The notes below the pieces were generated by a model. It did no database searches. It was not told where the DNA came from and worked only from the letters and a program-made list of their open reading frames with translations. This document shows positions 8,271 to 16,922 of a stretch of 36,124 bases of DNA, in pieces; the stretch's first letter is position 1; every line of letters begins with the position of its first letter. Made by a program: the position numbers and the translations under genes. Source of the DNA: Rhizobium aethiopicum (lineage in GTDB: Bacteria; Pseudomonadota; Alphaproteobacteria; Rhizobiales; Rhizobiaceae); assembly GCF_014197535.1 (NCBI RefSeq), contig NZ_JACIFV010000028.1, forward strand, positions 1 to 36,124. Reading direction: 5' to 3'.

Positions 8271-9047
8271 CTAACTCGCCTGCCTTTGGAGAAAGGCTGC
8301 TACAAACTGTGGTATGCGTGAGAGAATCTTTACGGGTATGAACATGACGTTGACCTGAAGCCGATTCTTTCTGCATGCCCGATAGGCCTCTAGATTTCCC
8401 TTGAGAATCCCTGCAACGGAGTTGTTGGATGTCCCTCCGGTACGCATCTTAACCCAGACATCGTTGCAATATCGCGCCTTGATTCTGTTTTTGGCCATAA
8501 GCCTCATGCATAATTCGAAATCCGCCTGACGCGGGAAGGCCAAATCGAAGCCTCCCGATCGACGGAGAATGTCCCGCCGGACATAGAAAGTCGGGTGTGC
8601 CGGCATCCAGCCTTTTTCGAACAGGCCATCGTGGTAAGGCTGTGACCGCCACACCCTTTTGATTTTCTGAGTATCGCACTTATCGACGTAGTCGAGATCG
8701 GCATAGCAAGCATCGACGCTGGTGTCGGCCATTATGCTTGCAATCGTCGCAAGAACCTGGTCGTGTGCATAGAAATCGTCCGAGTTCAGGAACCCGACAA
8801 TATCACCTGTGGCAAGCGCAATGCCCTTATTCATCGCGTCATAAATCCCGTTATCCGGTTCCGAAATGACCTTGGTTCCCGCCGGGGGAAGCGTATTGAT
8901 TCTCGCGAGTGTGTCGTCTGTCGACGCCCCATCCACGATGATCTGTTCCCAGTCGCGATAGGCCTGACGACGCACCGACCGCATATTGTCGAGAATGACC
9001 GACGAAGAGTTGAAAGTCGGTGTGATAATAGAAATCTTCGGAGCCAT
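8271..9047 (-). CDS. Glycosyltransferase family 2
   Basis: A 258-residue GT-A-fold transferase. It starts with the usual ISIITPTFNSS, followed by IIVDGASTDDT (nucleotide binding), a SEPDNGIYDAMNKGIALATG block and a DxD-like NSDD at about residue 88. Its length suits a WcaA-like single-domain enzyme; a C-terminal segment rich in basic residues (RIPQFVAAFLQRQ) may lie on the membrane. It would add one sugar to the lipid-linked repeat unit on the cytosolic side. It follows the epimerase gene after 16 bases. Donor and acceptor sugars cannot be inferred. Confidence 0.88.
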   Translation of the reverse strand: MAPKISIITPTFNSSSVILDNMRSVRRQAYRDWEQIIVDGASTDDTLARINTLPPAGTKVISEPDNGIYDAMNKGIALATGDIVGFLNSDDFYAHDQVLATIASIMADTSVDACYADLDYVDKCDTQKIKRVWRSQPYHDGLFEKGWMPAHPTFYVRRDILRRSGGFDLAFPRQADFELCMRLMAKNRIKARYCNDVWVKMRTGGTSNNSVAGILKGNLEAYRACRKNRLQVNVMFIPVKILSRIPQFVAAFLQRQAS

Positions 9048-9063
9048 GTCTGCTTCGAAACCT

Positions 9064-10035
9064 TTACGATTTGTCGAGGAACCAATCTGCAGTACGCTTT
9101 ACGCCATCCTCAATCGAGAATGGCAACGGACCACAGATCTTTTCCGTTTCCGACATATCAAATTGATACTCCGTGAGGATGTTATTGAGGCGAAACGAGT
9201 TGAAGGGGAAGCGCTTCATACCAAGAGCATTTAGCAAATCGCCGACCTTAGCAAGCAAGATTGAACCACTTTTGGGTAGGGTCACGATCCTTTGTCCCCC
9301 AAGCCTGCATGCCAACGATGTCGTCCATTCGCGAAGAGACAGAGGTGTATAATCGGCGATGTAAAATGTCCTGCGGTCGATTCGTTCCGGAGCGGCATCC
9401 AAAAACTTGGCGTATTGGTAGACGGCGTTTCCGAGATAACCGTACGATTTAAAAAGCGGAGCATTGCCCACATGAAAATACCTGCCGCGTTTCAGCGCAA
9501 GCAGAAGTCGTTGATAGTGAGGAGACATTCCTTCGCCCCAGATCGTCGTCGGGCGTAGAATGCACCAAGTGATGCCTTGAAGATCCGCATTTCGGACGAT
9601 TTGTTCGCCCCTTACCTTACTCTCGCCATAAAGAGTGTTCGGCCTGTAGTCCTCATCGAACCGGGGGACATATCCCACTTCGCACACGAGCTGGGACGAC
9701 GTGAAAAGAACTCTGTCCACCGACCCAGCGGCCTTAACCGCATCGATAAGATTTCGAACGCCATTGATATTGACGTCGTAACCTTCAAGGTTTGCCTTTT
9801 CGTCCAGATCCGTCCTCGCAGCTAGGTGGATGATGGAATTGGGTCTGATCTCGCATAAAAGGTGGATTAGTCTCTCCCGCTCCAGAAGATCACACCTGCG
9901 GCAGGTTTCAGATTCAGAAGCAATGCCAATCGAGTTATCCAAAGAGATTACGTCGTAATCTTGCTGTTGAAGATACCGAGCCAAGCTTCTGCCTATAAAG
10001 CCGCTGCCGCCGGTAATAATAACTTTTGGTTTCAT
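9064..10035 (-). CDS. NAD-dependent sugar epimerase/dehydratase (extended SDR)
   Basis: A 323-residue extended short-chain dehydrogenase. Visible are TGGSGFIG (residues 8-15, NAD binding), the acidic residue after strand 2 (SLDNS), HLAARTD, the catalytic serine in FTSSQ and YGESK (Tyr-x-x-x-Lys). It interconverts or dehydrates a nucleotide sugar for the polysaccharide. Its start overlaps the stop of the upstream GT4 gene by four bases (ATGA), showing tight operon structure. The exact substrate (UDP-, dTDP- or GDP-sugar) is not readable from motifs; a 4-epimerase or 4-ketoreductase is most likely. Confidence 0.85.
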   Translation of the reverse strand: MKPKVIITGGSGFIGRSLARYLQQQDYDVISLDNSIGIASESETCRRCDLLERERLIHLLCEIRPNSIIHLAARTDLDEKANLEGYDVNINGVRNLIDAVKAAGSVDRVLFTSSQLVCEVGYVPRFDEDYRPNTLYGESKVRGEQIVRNADLQGITWCILRPTTIWGEGMSPHYQRLLLALKRGRYFHVGNAPLFKSYGYLGNAVYQYAKFLDAAPERIDRRTFYIADYTPLSLREWTTSLACRLGGQRIVTLPKSGSILLAKVGDLLNALGMKRFPFNSFRLNNILTEYQFDMSETEKICGPLPFSIEDGVKRTADWFLDKS

Positions 10036-11144
10036 CTATTAACCTTACGAAGAACGTCAAGCGTCATATCACTTGCCTTCTGCCAAGAAAACTTTTGGTA
10101 ATTAACCTTGCCTTTTCGAATAAGTGTCTCTGCCTCAGTCTTCTCAGAAATTTTCGAAAGGGCAGCTGCTATGTCGGAGACACTCCCCTCATTTACGAGT
10201 AAAGCGCCGTCTCCGGCAACCTCCGGCATCGAAGAAGATCGCGAGGTGACAACAGGACACCCAAGTTCCTGCGCCTCTAGAATGGGAATTCCAAACCCCT
10301 CATAAAGCGAGGCGAAAATCAGGGCGGCGCTATTGCGATAAAGATCTGAGAGGGACTCGTCGGTCAATCGCCCCGCTAAGATCACACCAGGAATTTTAGA
10401 CGCAAAATCGGCTATTTCCTGCCCTACGCTGTTCCCCACATGGCCAACAAGGACAAGTTTGTTTGCAGAGTTACTGCCGGCTGCCGCGCAATAGGAGTGG
10501 TATGCGTTCAATATAGTGTATGGGTTCTTGATCTTTTTGAAGAAGCCCACGCAGTGGAAATATTTCCCAGGCTTCAAACCAAGGCGCTCGAGAATGGTAC
10601 CGCCTTCGTTGATCTCCGAGAGATGAGACCCCGCCTCATGGATGACATGAAGCGTCTGGCTATCAATGTTGCAGAAACGTTTGAGATCAGTAGCCGTGCT
10701 TGCAGAAACGGTGATCAACGAATTGCGGGATTGCAGGGACAAGGGGATAAACATTCGCCAGTATAGGCTGCGCAGGAGGCCAATTTCTCCCGGATACAAC
10801 CACGCAAAAGCATCGTGAACGGTGATCGCCTGTGGTTTTTGCAGGAGCGCACTTCCCACGTATCCTGGGGCGAAGAGGGCATCGAAACTTATGAGGCCAA
10901 CAAGGGGCAGCCATAACTGCTCATAGAAGATTCGCCAACCAACACGCTTTGCGCTTTTCAGAACAATCGCTCGAAACCAAGGACGGTCCCCCTTCCACCA
11001 AGGCGGCAGTTGATTGCAGTAGAATAGGAACTCGCAGCCACTTGGTTTGCTCTCATACCAGGGCCTCACAATGTTGGTGACATAAGTCTCGGTACCCGCA
11101 TTGACACCCCATCGCACGAAGAGTGCATTAATTGCGTATTTCAT
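10032..11144 (-). CDS. Glycosyltransferase family 4 (GT-B)
   Basis: A 370-residue retaining GT-B transferase. The N-terminal lobe holds GVNAGTETYVTN. The C-terminal lobe holds the donor-site signature SLYEGFGIPILEAQELGCPVV (E-x7-E) followed by PEVAGDGALLV. The ATG at 11144 gives the normal start (MKYAINALFVRWG) with AGGAT upstream; the longest frame would need a TTG at 11192 inside the preceding gene. It acts in the cytosol on the lipid-linked repeat unit. It lies between the polymerase-like gene and the epimerase in the leftward operon. Confidence 0.88.
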   Translation of the reverse strand: MKYAINALFVRWGVNAGTETYVTNIVRPWYESKPSGCEFLFYCNQLPPWWKGDRPWFRAIVLKSAKRVGWRIFYEQLWLPLVGLISFDALFAPGYVGSALLQKPQAITVHDAFAWLYPGEIGLLRSLYWRMFIPLSLQSRNSLITVSASTATDLKRFCNIDSQTLHVIHEAGSHLSEINEGGTILERLGLKPGKYFHCVGFFKKIKNPYTILNAYHSYCAAAGSNSANKLVLVGHVGNSVGQEIADFASKIPGVILAGRLTDESLSDLYRNSAALIFASLYEGFGIPILEAQELGCPVVTSRSSSMPEVAGDGALLVNEGSVSDIAAALSKISEKTEAETLIRKGKVNYQKFSWQKASDMTLDVLRKVNR

Positions 11145-11178
11145 TGCAAATAGATCCTGCCTTAGACCGACGGTTGGG

Positions 11179-12414
11179 TTATTGGTCTTCAACGTCCGCC
11201 TTCTGCGGAAACAGCGTCAACCGAGTTATCAGACCCAAAACGAGCACAAAATAGAAAGAACCTATCCAGGATTTAAATATTTCGCTCGTCAGGCATTCGA
11301 GCGTGATGAAAGCCATAATCGCAAAGGCTTCGATGTTCGCCTTTATGATTGTCAGGCCGCCAGGGCCGCATAATCGCATGAAAAGGACCGACATATGAGT
11401 CGCCAGAGGCAAAACTCCAATAGCCCCTAGTTCAAGAACGGTCTTCAAGGCACTGCTTTCGGTTCCAAAGTCATCCAATCCGAAGGATACGGGAACCTGA
11501 GTCAGCATCGCGGGACCGTAGCCGAAAATCGGCGCCCACCAGTTTTCCATAAGGAGCCCTATCGACGCAGAATAGCGGTCTAACCTTCCCATGTTGCCAC
11601 TATCGGACAATTCGAACGCGGAGCCGACGAAATTGAGGTTCACTTCACCCAATCGGTCCAAAATAATTGCGCTGACAACAATAAGCGCCCCGACAAACAT
11701 GACGTTCATAATATTCGGAACACTAGAAAAATATCGGGACACAACAATGGCGAGGGCTGCCAACACAAGGTAAAGAAGGGGCGCCCTGATCGCTGTCGCG
11801 TAGAGCGCCATAGCAATAAGATAAAAACAGAGTACGACAAGTATCTTTGGTGTCGTGGACCGGTATAAGCGCATGGCGCCCAGGGCTGCCAGTGCGCCGC
11901 ACCCGAGCTGTAGTCCCAAAACGCCAAGGCTAAACGAAATTCCGTAGCGGCGTTCAACCGATGTTCCGATGGTAACGACTTTCAAGAGCGCCTGGCCGGA
12001 GAGAAGTTCATACAGTGCCACAGACGCATGAAGCAATGCAGAAAAGAGAAAAAGTTTGACGATGACTTTGAAGAGAAATCGCGGCGATTGTTTCTGTGTC
12101 CAGAGGAAAAGCCCCAGCCAAAGGCCATATGACAGCAACGCCCAAACAAAGCCGGTCGGTCCAACCGCCAGCGTGTTTCGAACGCCGTTTGCCACAAGTA
12201 TCAATGAAAAGAGAAAGATCACATATGTAATCGAGGACGTATCGCATCTGATCAGATTCGACGGGAGATAAAAGAGTGCCATAAACACTGGTATCAAAGC
12301 CCAGAGATTGAGCGCAGGCGATTTTCCCGCGACTACCTGCAGAACGAAATCGAAGTTAAGGCAGACCGCGATGGCAAATAACAGGAGTGGGACGATGTTT
12401 CTACCGAGAGTCAC
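11179..12414 (-). CDS. O-antigen polymerase/ligase-like membrane protein (Wzy-like)
   Basis: A 411-residue, very hydrophobic protein with about ten to twelve predicted membrane segments and one larger outside loop (about residues 255-300, near NLNFVGSAFELSDSGNMGRLDRYSAS) that contains a GYGP-type turn, as in the Wzy_C/O-antigen ligase superfamily. Given the flippase and Wzz-like protein in the same island, a Wzy polymerase joining flipped repeat units in the periplasm is the natural role; a WaaL-like ligase is the alternative. The start is a GTG overlapping the pyruvyl-transferase stop by 14 bases, so translational coupling is likely. Sequence conservation in this family is weak. Confidence 0.75.
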   Translation of the reverse strand: MTLGRNIVPLLLFAIAVCLNFDFVLQVVAGKSPALNLWALIPVFMALFYLPSNLIRCDTSSITYVIFLFSLILVANGVRNTLAVGPTGFVWALLSYGLWLGLFLWTQKQSPRFLFKVIVKLFLFSALLHASVALYELLSGQALLKVVTIGTSVERRYGISFSLGVLGLQLGCGALAALGAMRLYRSTTPKILVVLCFYLIAMALYATAIRAPLLYLVLAALAIVVSRYFSSVPNIMNVMFVGALIVVSAIILDRLGEVNLNFVGSAFELSDSGNMGRLDRYSASIGLLMENWWAPIFGYGPAMLTQVPVSFGLDDFGTESSALKTVLELGAIGVLPLATHMSVLFMRLCGPGGLTIIKANIEAFAIMAFITLECLTSEIFKSWIGSFYFVLVLGLITRLTLFPQKADVEDQ

Positions 12415-13546
12415 TGACGCTACGTTCTTTAAAGGCTAGCTTTGCAAGATTGTCGAACTGAGCAGAAGCGCTTGCTCGAGCGCGCCCGACGCTGGAAACA
12501 TAGATATCGGGCATGGCAGCATTCAGTTTCGTCATGACAAGATCTACGAGCTGCGCTGGGGTGAAGTTCATTCTCAAGTAGTTCTCATCACCTAACATTT
12601 TCATCAATGCATCCATTTTCCCAGCGCGGGAGAGGCATACGAATGGTGTCATCTGGCATGTTGCAAATATCAAGGGATGCATTCTAGAACTTACGAGGCA
12701 ATCGGCCGCGGTGATCAACTCAATCAGTTCCATGAGAGACAGAGACCCGGGCCGGGCCCAACGCGCCATCTTGGATGTGTGTAGCAGGTCCCTATCGAAA
12801 ATCTCACTATCATAGCCTTCTTGGGAATCCGATACAGCATAAACGACCTCCACCCCCGCTTCGTTTAGGTTTTTGACAGATGTGTTGAGCTGTTCAACAT
12901 AAGCCAGTGAATGGAACTTGTCGTTGGACGGCATTATAATGACAATTTTGGACGATGATTCAATTTTAAATCGCGTGCAAAGTTGGCTACGGGCCTTCTT
13001 CCTGTCAATTTGTTCTCCAAGAAATGCGGGATCGGCGGACAAAAGGATATCTGCGCCCGGAGCAAGAGCCTTCAGACGCTGGAATGATCCTTCATCCCTG
13101 ACACTAAAAAAATCGGCGCCAAGCGCGATTCGGCGCATCGCAAAGCGTCCAAGCGACGATAACCCGTCGCTCACTCCAACACCCACGGCTGCAAATTTCT
13201 TTCGGAAGATCTTTGCAAGCATATAAAGCTGAAAATTTGTCGCGAGATGACCCCATAACGGATTTGCTAAGCGCGGCTCCGAAAATTGTTCGCCGCCTCC
13301 GATCACGACCACATCACACTTCCACAGTGTTCCGATCAAAGAAACCTTCAGTCCTCGCAGATCTAGTCTCCGAACGAATCCGATCTTCCTCCCGGTCGAT
13401 TTTGTAAAGTTCCCGGCATCAATCCCCGCAATATGTACAGTTCCGCCGTGTCGCTCGATCTGATTTATAATCTCTAGGGCTATCGCGTCATCACCAAGAT
13501 TGCCACTGCCGTAAGGGCCGCAGACAAGGTATCTTGCAGATGTCAT
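12401..13546 (-). CDS. Polysaccharide pyruvyl transferase family protein
   Basis: A 381-residue CsaB/WcaK-like enzyme. The N-terminus has GPYGSGNLGDDAIALEI, followed by VVIGGGEQFSEP, GVGVSDGLSS and the late signature SSRMHPLIFATCQMTPFVCL. Such enzymes transfer pyruvate from phosphoenolpyruvate to make ketal-pyruvate groups on exopolysaccharide, capsule or cell-wall sugars, adding negative charge. A good ribosome site (AAGGAAAG) lies 4 bases before the ATG. It is the first gene of the leftward operon, opposite the NeuB-like operon, whose product also consumes phosphoenolpyruvate. Confidence 0.88.
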   Translation of the reverse strand: MTSARYLVCGPYGSGNLGDDAIALEIINQIERHGGTVHIAGIDAGNFTKSTGRKIGFVRRLDLRGLKVSLIGTLWKCDVVVIGGGEQFSEPRLANPLWGHLATNFQLYMLAKIFRKKFAAVGVGVSDGLSSLGRFAMRRIALGADFFSVRDEGSFQRLKALAPGADILLSADPAFLGEQIDRKKARSQLCTRFKIESSSKIVIIMPSNDKFHSLAYVEQLNTSVKNLNEAGVEVVYAVSDSQEGYDSEIFDRDLLHTSKMARWARPGSLSLMELIELITAADCLVSSRMHPLIFATCQMTPFVCLSRAGKMDALMKMLGDENYLRMNFTPAQLVDLVMTKLNAAMPDIYVSSVGRARASASAQFDNLAKLAFKERSVSDSR

Positions 13547-13790
13547 TGGGCTTTCCTTCGATCACTGTAAGCGCAGATAACGCCTCGCATGCTCACGCAT
13601 TAAGATATATATCTTGGACGGTCAAACCATTCGCCCGCGAGATATCCAAGTAGCTGTGCCACGCTTGTCACAATGGGCCTGCGTGCGCTATCACACGCCA
13701 ATTCCGCTGAGAAGGTCGGCGAAGATCGGGTTCGCCTAGCATCTTTATAACCTCTCACCGGGGTACTGCAATTGAACCTGGAAGAACGCT
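13547..13790. promoter_or_regulatory. Divergent promoter region of the two polysaccharide operons
   Basis: These 244 bases separate the pyruvyl-transferase and NeuB-like genes, which start in opposite directions, so promoters for both seven-gene operons should lie here. I could not place a confident -35/-10 pair or operator. The region shows no gene. Confidence 0.6.
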
Positions 13791-14828
13791 TTGAAGATTG
13801 AAGAATCCCAGATCGGCAATGGCTTCCCATGTTTTATCATTGGAGAAATTGCCCAAGCTCACGACGGAAGTTTGGGCGCTGCTCACGCCTACATCGAATC
13901 GGTCGCCAAATCGGGTGCAAATTCGGTTAAATTCCAAACGCATATCGCGGAGGCAGAATCGACTCCTGACGAAAAATTCCGCGTAAAGGTTTTTCCACAG
14001 GACGCCACCCGTTACGACTACTGGCGTCGGATGGAATTTTCCAAAGAGCAGTGGGCAGGCCTCTTCGATCATGCGCGACAGAAAGGCCTGATATTTTTAT
14101 CGACACCGTTTTCTTTTGAAGCCGTAGAACTGCTGGACAGACTTGGTGTTCCCGCCTGGAAGGTGGGATCTGGGGAAGTCGGCAATCTTCCAATGTTGGA
14201 GATGATGGCGCGAACGGGGAAACCTATTCTTCTGTCGAGCGGAATGTCGAGCTGGTCGGATTTGGATGACGCCTTCGCAGTAATCAAAAAGCATGGCGCG
14301 GAAATTGCATTGTTTCAATGTACGACGGCTTATCCTTGCCCACCTGATAAGATCGGGTTGAATCTAATCGGCGAGATGAAGCTGCGATATGGCGTACCGG
14401 TGGGCCTGTCAGATCATAGCGGCACCATTTATCCAAGTCTGTCGGCGGTCACGCTCGGCGCAAATCTGATTGAGGTGCATACGGTCTTCTCAAAGGAATG
14501 TTTCGGGCCCGATGTTTCTGCTTCTGTTACAACGAAGGAGCTACAGCAGTTAGTGGATGGAATTCGTTTTACAGAAGCCATGATGATGGCCCCGATGGAT
14601 AAAGACCGCGAGGCTGAGGAGAAGAAGGAGCTCAGCATCCTTTTCGGTAAGAGCTTGTATTGCAAGACGGGCCTGCAGAAGGGGCACATATTGACGCCGC
14701 AAGATATCGCATTAAAGAAGCCGGGAACCGGCATGCCTGCCCGGATGCTAGACAATGCTGTTGGCAAGATACTCAAACGCGATTATCTCGCTGGGGAGCA
14801 GTTGAAAGAGAGTGATTTAGATGGTTGA
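13791..14828 (+). CDS. neuB: N-acetylneuraminate synthase family protein (NeuB-like)
   Basis: A 345-residue nonulosonate synthase. It condenses phosphoenolpyruvate with a hexosamine such as ManNAc. The TIM-barrel part has FIIGEIAQAHDGSL, SVKFQTH, KVGSGE, SSGMSS, QCTTAYPCP, GLSDHSG (His209) and IEVH (His230). The two histidines are 21 residues apart, matching the metal ligands of known NeuB. A C-terminal SAF (antifreeze-like) domain covers about residues 285-345. The start is TTG, with GGAAGA about 6 bases upstream; no ATG fits. The stretch after His230 (FSKECFGPDVSASVTTKEL) departs from the usual IEKHFTLD...GPDHxxSL pattern, so the substrate may not be plain ManNAc. It overlaps the next gene by 8 bases. 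Confidence 0.88.
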   Translation: MKIEESQIGNGFPCFIIGEIAQAHDGSLGAAHAYIESVAKSGANSVKFQTHIAEAESTPDEKFRVKVFPQDATRYDYWRRMEFSKEQWAGLFDHARQKGLIFLSTPFSFEAVELLDRLGVPAWKVGSGEVGNLPMLEMMARTGKPILLSSGMSSWSDLDDAFAVIKKHGAEIALFQCTTAYPCPPDKIGLNLIGEMKLRYGVPVGLSDHSGTIYPSLSAVTLGANLIEVHTVFSKECFGPDVSASVTTKELQQLVDGIRFTEAMMMAPMDKDREAEEKKELSILFGKSLYCKTGLQKGHILTPQDIALKKPGTGMPARMLDNAVGKILKRDYLAGEQLKESDLDG

Positions 14829-15987
14829 GACAGTTCGCAGAATTTGCGCCGTGCTGGTTGATCGAGCGAACTACGGGCGCATGCATCCCGTGATGCGTGC
14901 GATAAATGCCGATGCCGATCTCGAACTCCTTACCGTATGTGCGGGCACCATGTTGCTCGAGCGTTTTGGTCAAGCAGAGAAGATTGTTAGCGCCGACGGT
15001 TTCAAGATTGACGGTCGCGTGTTTTTGGAAGTAGAGGGATCTATCCCAGCCACTATGGCGAAAAGCATCGGTTTGGGCGTGATCGAATTCTCAACCGAAT
15101 TTCAACGTCTTCAGCCCGACATTGTGCTGTTGATCGGGGATCGGTACGAAGCCCTGGCCGCTGCAATAGCGGCTGCTTATATGAACATCCCGATCGCTCA
15201 TATTCAGGGCGGGGAGGTTTCCGGTTCGATCGACGAAAGTGCACGTCACGCGATCACGAAATTCGCCCATCTCCATTTCCCTTCGACTGAGCGATCTGCG
15301 CAGTTTATCAGGAGAATGGGTGAGAGAACGGACTCTGTTTTCAATGTGGGATGTCCGTCCGGCGATTACATCAGATCTCTCGACACGGAATTGCCTGCTA
15401 ACCTATTTACGAAGATTGGCGTCGGCGGTGCGCTAAATTCGAATAATCCGTTCTTTCTCGTCATATATCACCCTGTTACAACGCATTTTGGCAGTGAACG
15501 GCAGCAGGTTCAGCAGCTTATAGAAGGGTTAGCCGAACTGGCACACCCGACCCTTTGGATCTGGCCGAACATTGATGCGGGTGCCGATGACATATCAAAG
15601 GCGTTGCGAACTCATCGCGAGCATCACAAGGCTGATTGGCTGCATCTTGTCAAAAATCTTGAACCGATCACCTTTCAGAAGTGTCTCAAGAAAGCGACAT
15701 GCGCTATCGGCAATTCGTCGAGCTTCATCAGGGACAGTACGTTTTCCGGAACACCTGTTGTCTTGGTAGGCGAAAGGCAGGCCGGCCGGGAACACGGTGA
15801 AAATCTAACTGCCGTCCGGCCGGAGAAGCAATTAATCACAGATGCCATCAAGGCCCAGATTGCACATGGGCGCTATCCCGTATCCAATCTCTACGGTGAA
15901 GGTAACGCAAGCGTGCGCATCGTTGAGAAGATCAAGAATTTCGAACCCTACCAGCAGAAAATGCTGCAATATGTCTCAGAATACTAA
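14821..15987 (+). CDS. neuC: Hydrolysing UDP-N-acetylhexosamine 2-epimerase (NeuC/LegG-like)
   Basis: A 388-residue GT-B-fold enzyme of the NeuC type. It releases ManNAc (or a related 2-epimer) from UDP-GlcNAc and so supplies the NeuB substrate. Signatures are RANYGRMHPVMRAI at the N-terminus, LLIGDRYEALAAA, HIQGGEVSGSIDESARHAITK, HFPSTERSAQF, the uridine-binding GNSSSFIRDS and GERQAGREHGEN. The length is normal. It overlaps NeuB by 8 bases and the following dehydrogenase by 17, which points to strict co-expression. LegG- or NeuC-type substrates cannot be separated by eye. Confidence 0.88.
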   Translation: MVETVRRICAVLVDRANYGRMHPVMRAINADADLELLTVCAGTMLLERFGQAEKIVSADGFKIDGRVFLEVEGSIPATMAKSIGLGVIEFSTEFQRLQPDIVLLIGDRYEALAAAIAAAYMNIPIAHIQGGEVSGSIDESARHAITKFAHLHFPSTERSAQFIRRMGERTDSVFNVGCPSGDYIRSLDTELPANLFTKIGVGGALNSNNPFFLVIYHPVTTHFGSERQQVQQLIEGLAELAHPTLWIWPNIDAGADDISKALRTHREHHKADWLHLVKNLEPITFQKCLKKATCAIGNSSSFIRDSTFSGTPVVLVGERQAGREHGENLTAVRPEKQLITDAIKAQIAHGRYPVSNLYGEGNASVRIVEKIKNFEPYQQKMLQYVSEY

Positions 15988-16921
15988 CATCCTTGTCCTT
16001 GAGCCCGAAAACTACAGTCCACATGCTTTGGCAACTTATAGGCAGATGGGAAAGGTTTGGTTGGCTCAGACGGAATCGAACACAGAAGTGTCTATTATCG
16101 TTGTACGGCTCGCCTACAGAATAGATGGAAAGTTGCTTGATCGCTTCCCATCGCTGCGGGCAGTCGTTTCACCGACGACCGCCCTCACGCACGTTGACGT
16201 GGAAGAATGCCGGCGCCGCGGCATTGAGGTGATCTCACTGGCGGATTGCCGGGATGCAATCAACGACATCACGTCGACTGCCGAGCTCGCCCTTGGGCTT
16301 ATGATATCGCTGTTGCGAGCTATCCCGTCTGCTTCCAGCGAGGTGGTTCGAAATGGCAGTTGGAATAGAAATGCCTTTCGTTCCAGGCAATTGTCACGGA
16401 TGACCTTGGGGATTGTAGGTCTTGGCAGGCTTGGGCGGCATATGGCTCGGTATGCGAAGGCGCTCTGCATGGAAATTGTCGCCTATGATCCGTATCAGCC
16501 ACAAGAGAAGTTTGATGAACTGGGTGTGCGTAGATCGGATTTGCTTCCTCTACTAAAGGAAGCCGACATCATTTCTGTCCATGCATCGTTGACCGGCGCA
16601 AATTATGGTTTTCTCGGGCGTTCGGAGATAGCTGAGATGCGTTCTCATGCACTCGTTGTCAATACGGCGCGTGGTGGGCTGATCGATGAGGCGGCTCTAG
16701 CCGATGCTCTTCGAGATGGAAAGCTAGGCGGCGTTGCCGTCGATGTTTTGAGGGACGAAGACGAGGGCGTGGATTGGATGAAGGAGTCTCCGTTGATCAG
16801 AGCCGCAAAAGACGGCTTCAATGTGTTGATTACCCCCCACATTGGAGGCTGTACCTCGGATGCGATGCATGTCACAGAGGAAAGTATTGCGGATGTGGCA
16901 TTCAAGAAGTTTGGCGGCTGA
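15971..16921 (+). CDS. D-isomer-specific 2-hydroxyacid dehydrogenase
   Basis: A 316-residue NAD-linked dehydrogenase of the phosphoglycerate/glyoxylate dehydrogenase family. It has the dinucleotide fold GIVGLGRLGRHMARYAKAL, an acidic strand end (AYDPY), the catalytic arginine in NTARGGLIDE, acidic residues after DVLR, and the catalytic histidine in TPHIGG. The ATG at 15971 starts MSQNTNILVLEPENY; its weak ribosome site suggests coupling to the NeuC gene it overlaps by 17 bases. It has no regulatory ACT domain, so it is not a classical SerA. Its position between NeuC and NeuA is unusual: the standard sialic acid route needs no such enzyme. It may act on an unusual 2-oxoacid or sugar acid. Confidence 0.85.
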   Translation: MSQNTNILVLEPENYSPHALATYRQMGKVWLAQTESNTEVSIIVVRLAYRIDGKLLDRFPSLRAVVSPTTALTHVDVEECRRRGIEVISLADCRDAINDITSTAELALGLMISLLRAIPSASSEVVRNGSWNRNAFRSRQLSRMTLGIVGLGRLGRHMARYAKALCMEIVAYDPYQPQEKFDELGVRRSDLLPLLKEADIISVHASLTGANYGFLGRSEIAEMRSHALVVNTARGGLIDEAALADALRDGKLGGVAVDVLRDEDEGVDWMKESPLIRAAKDGFNVLITPHIGGCTSDAMHVTEESIADVAFKKFGG

Positions 16922-16922
16922 C

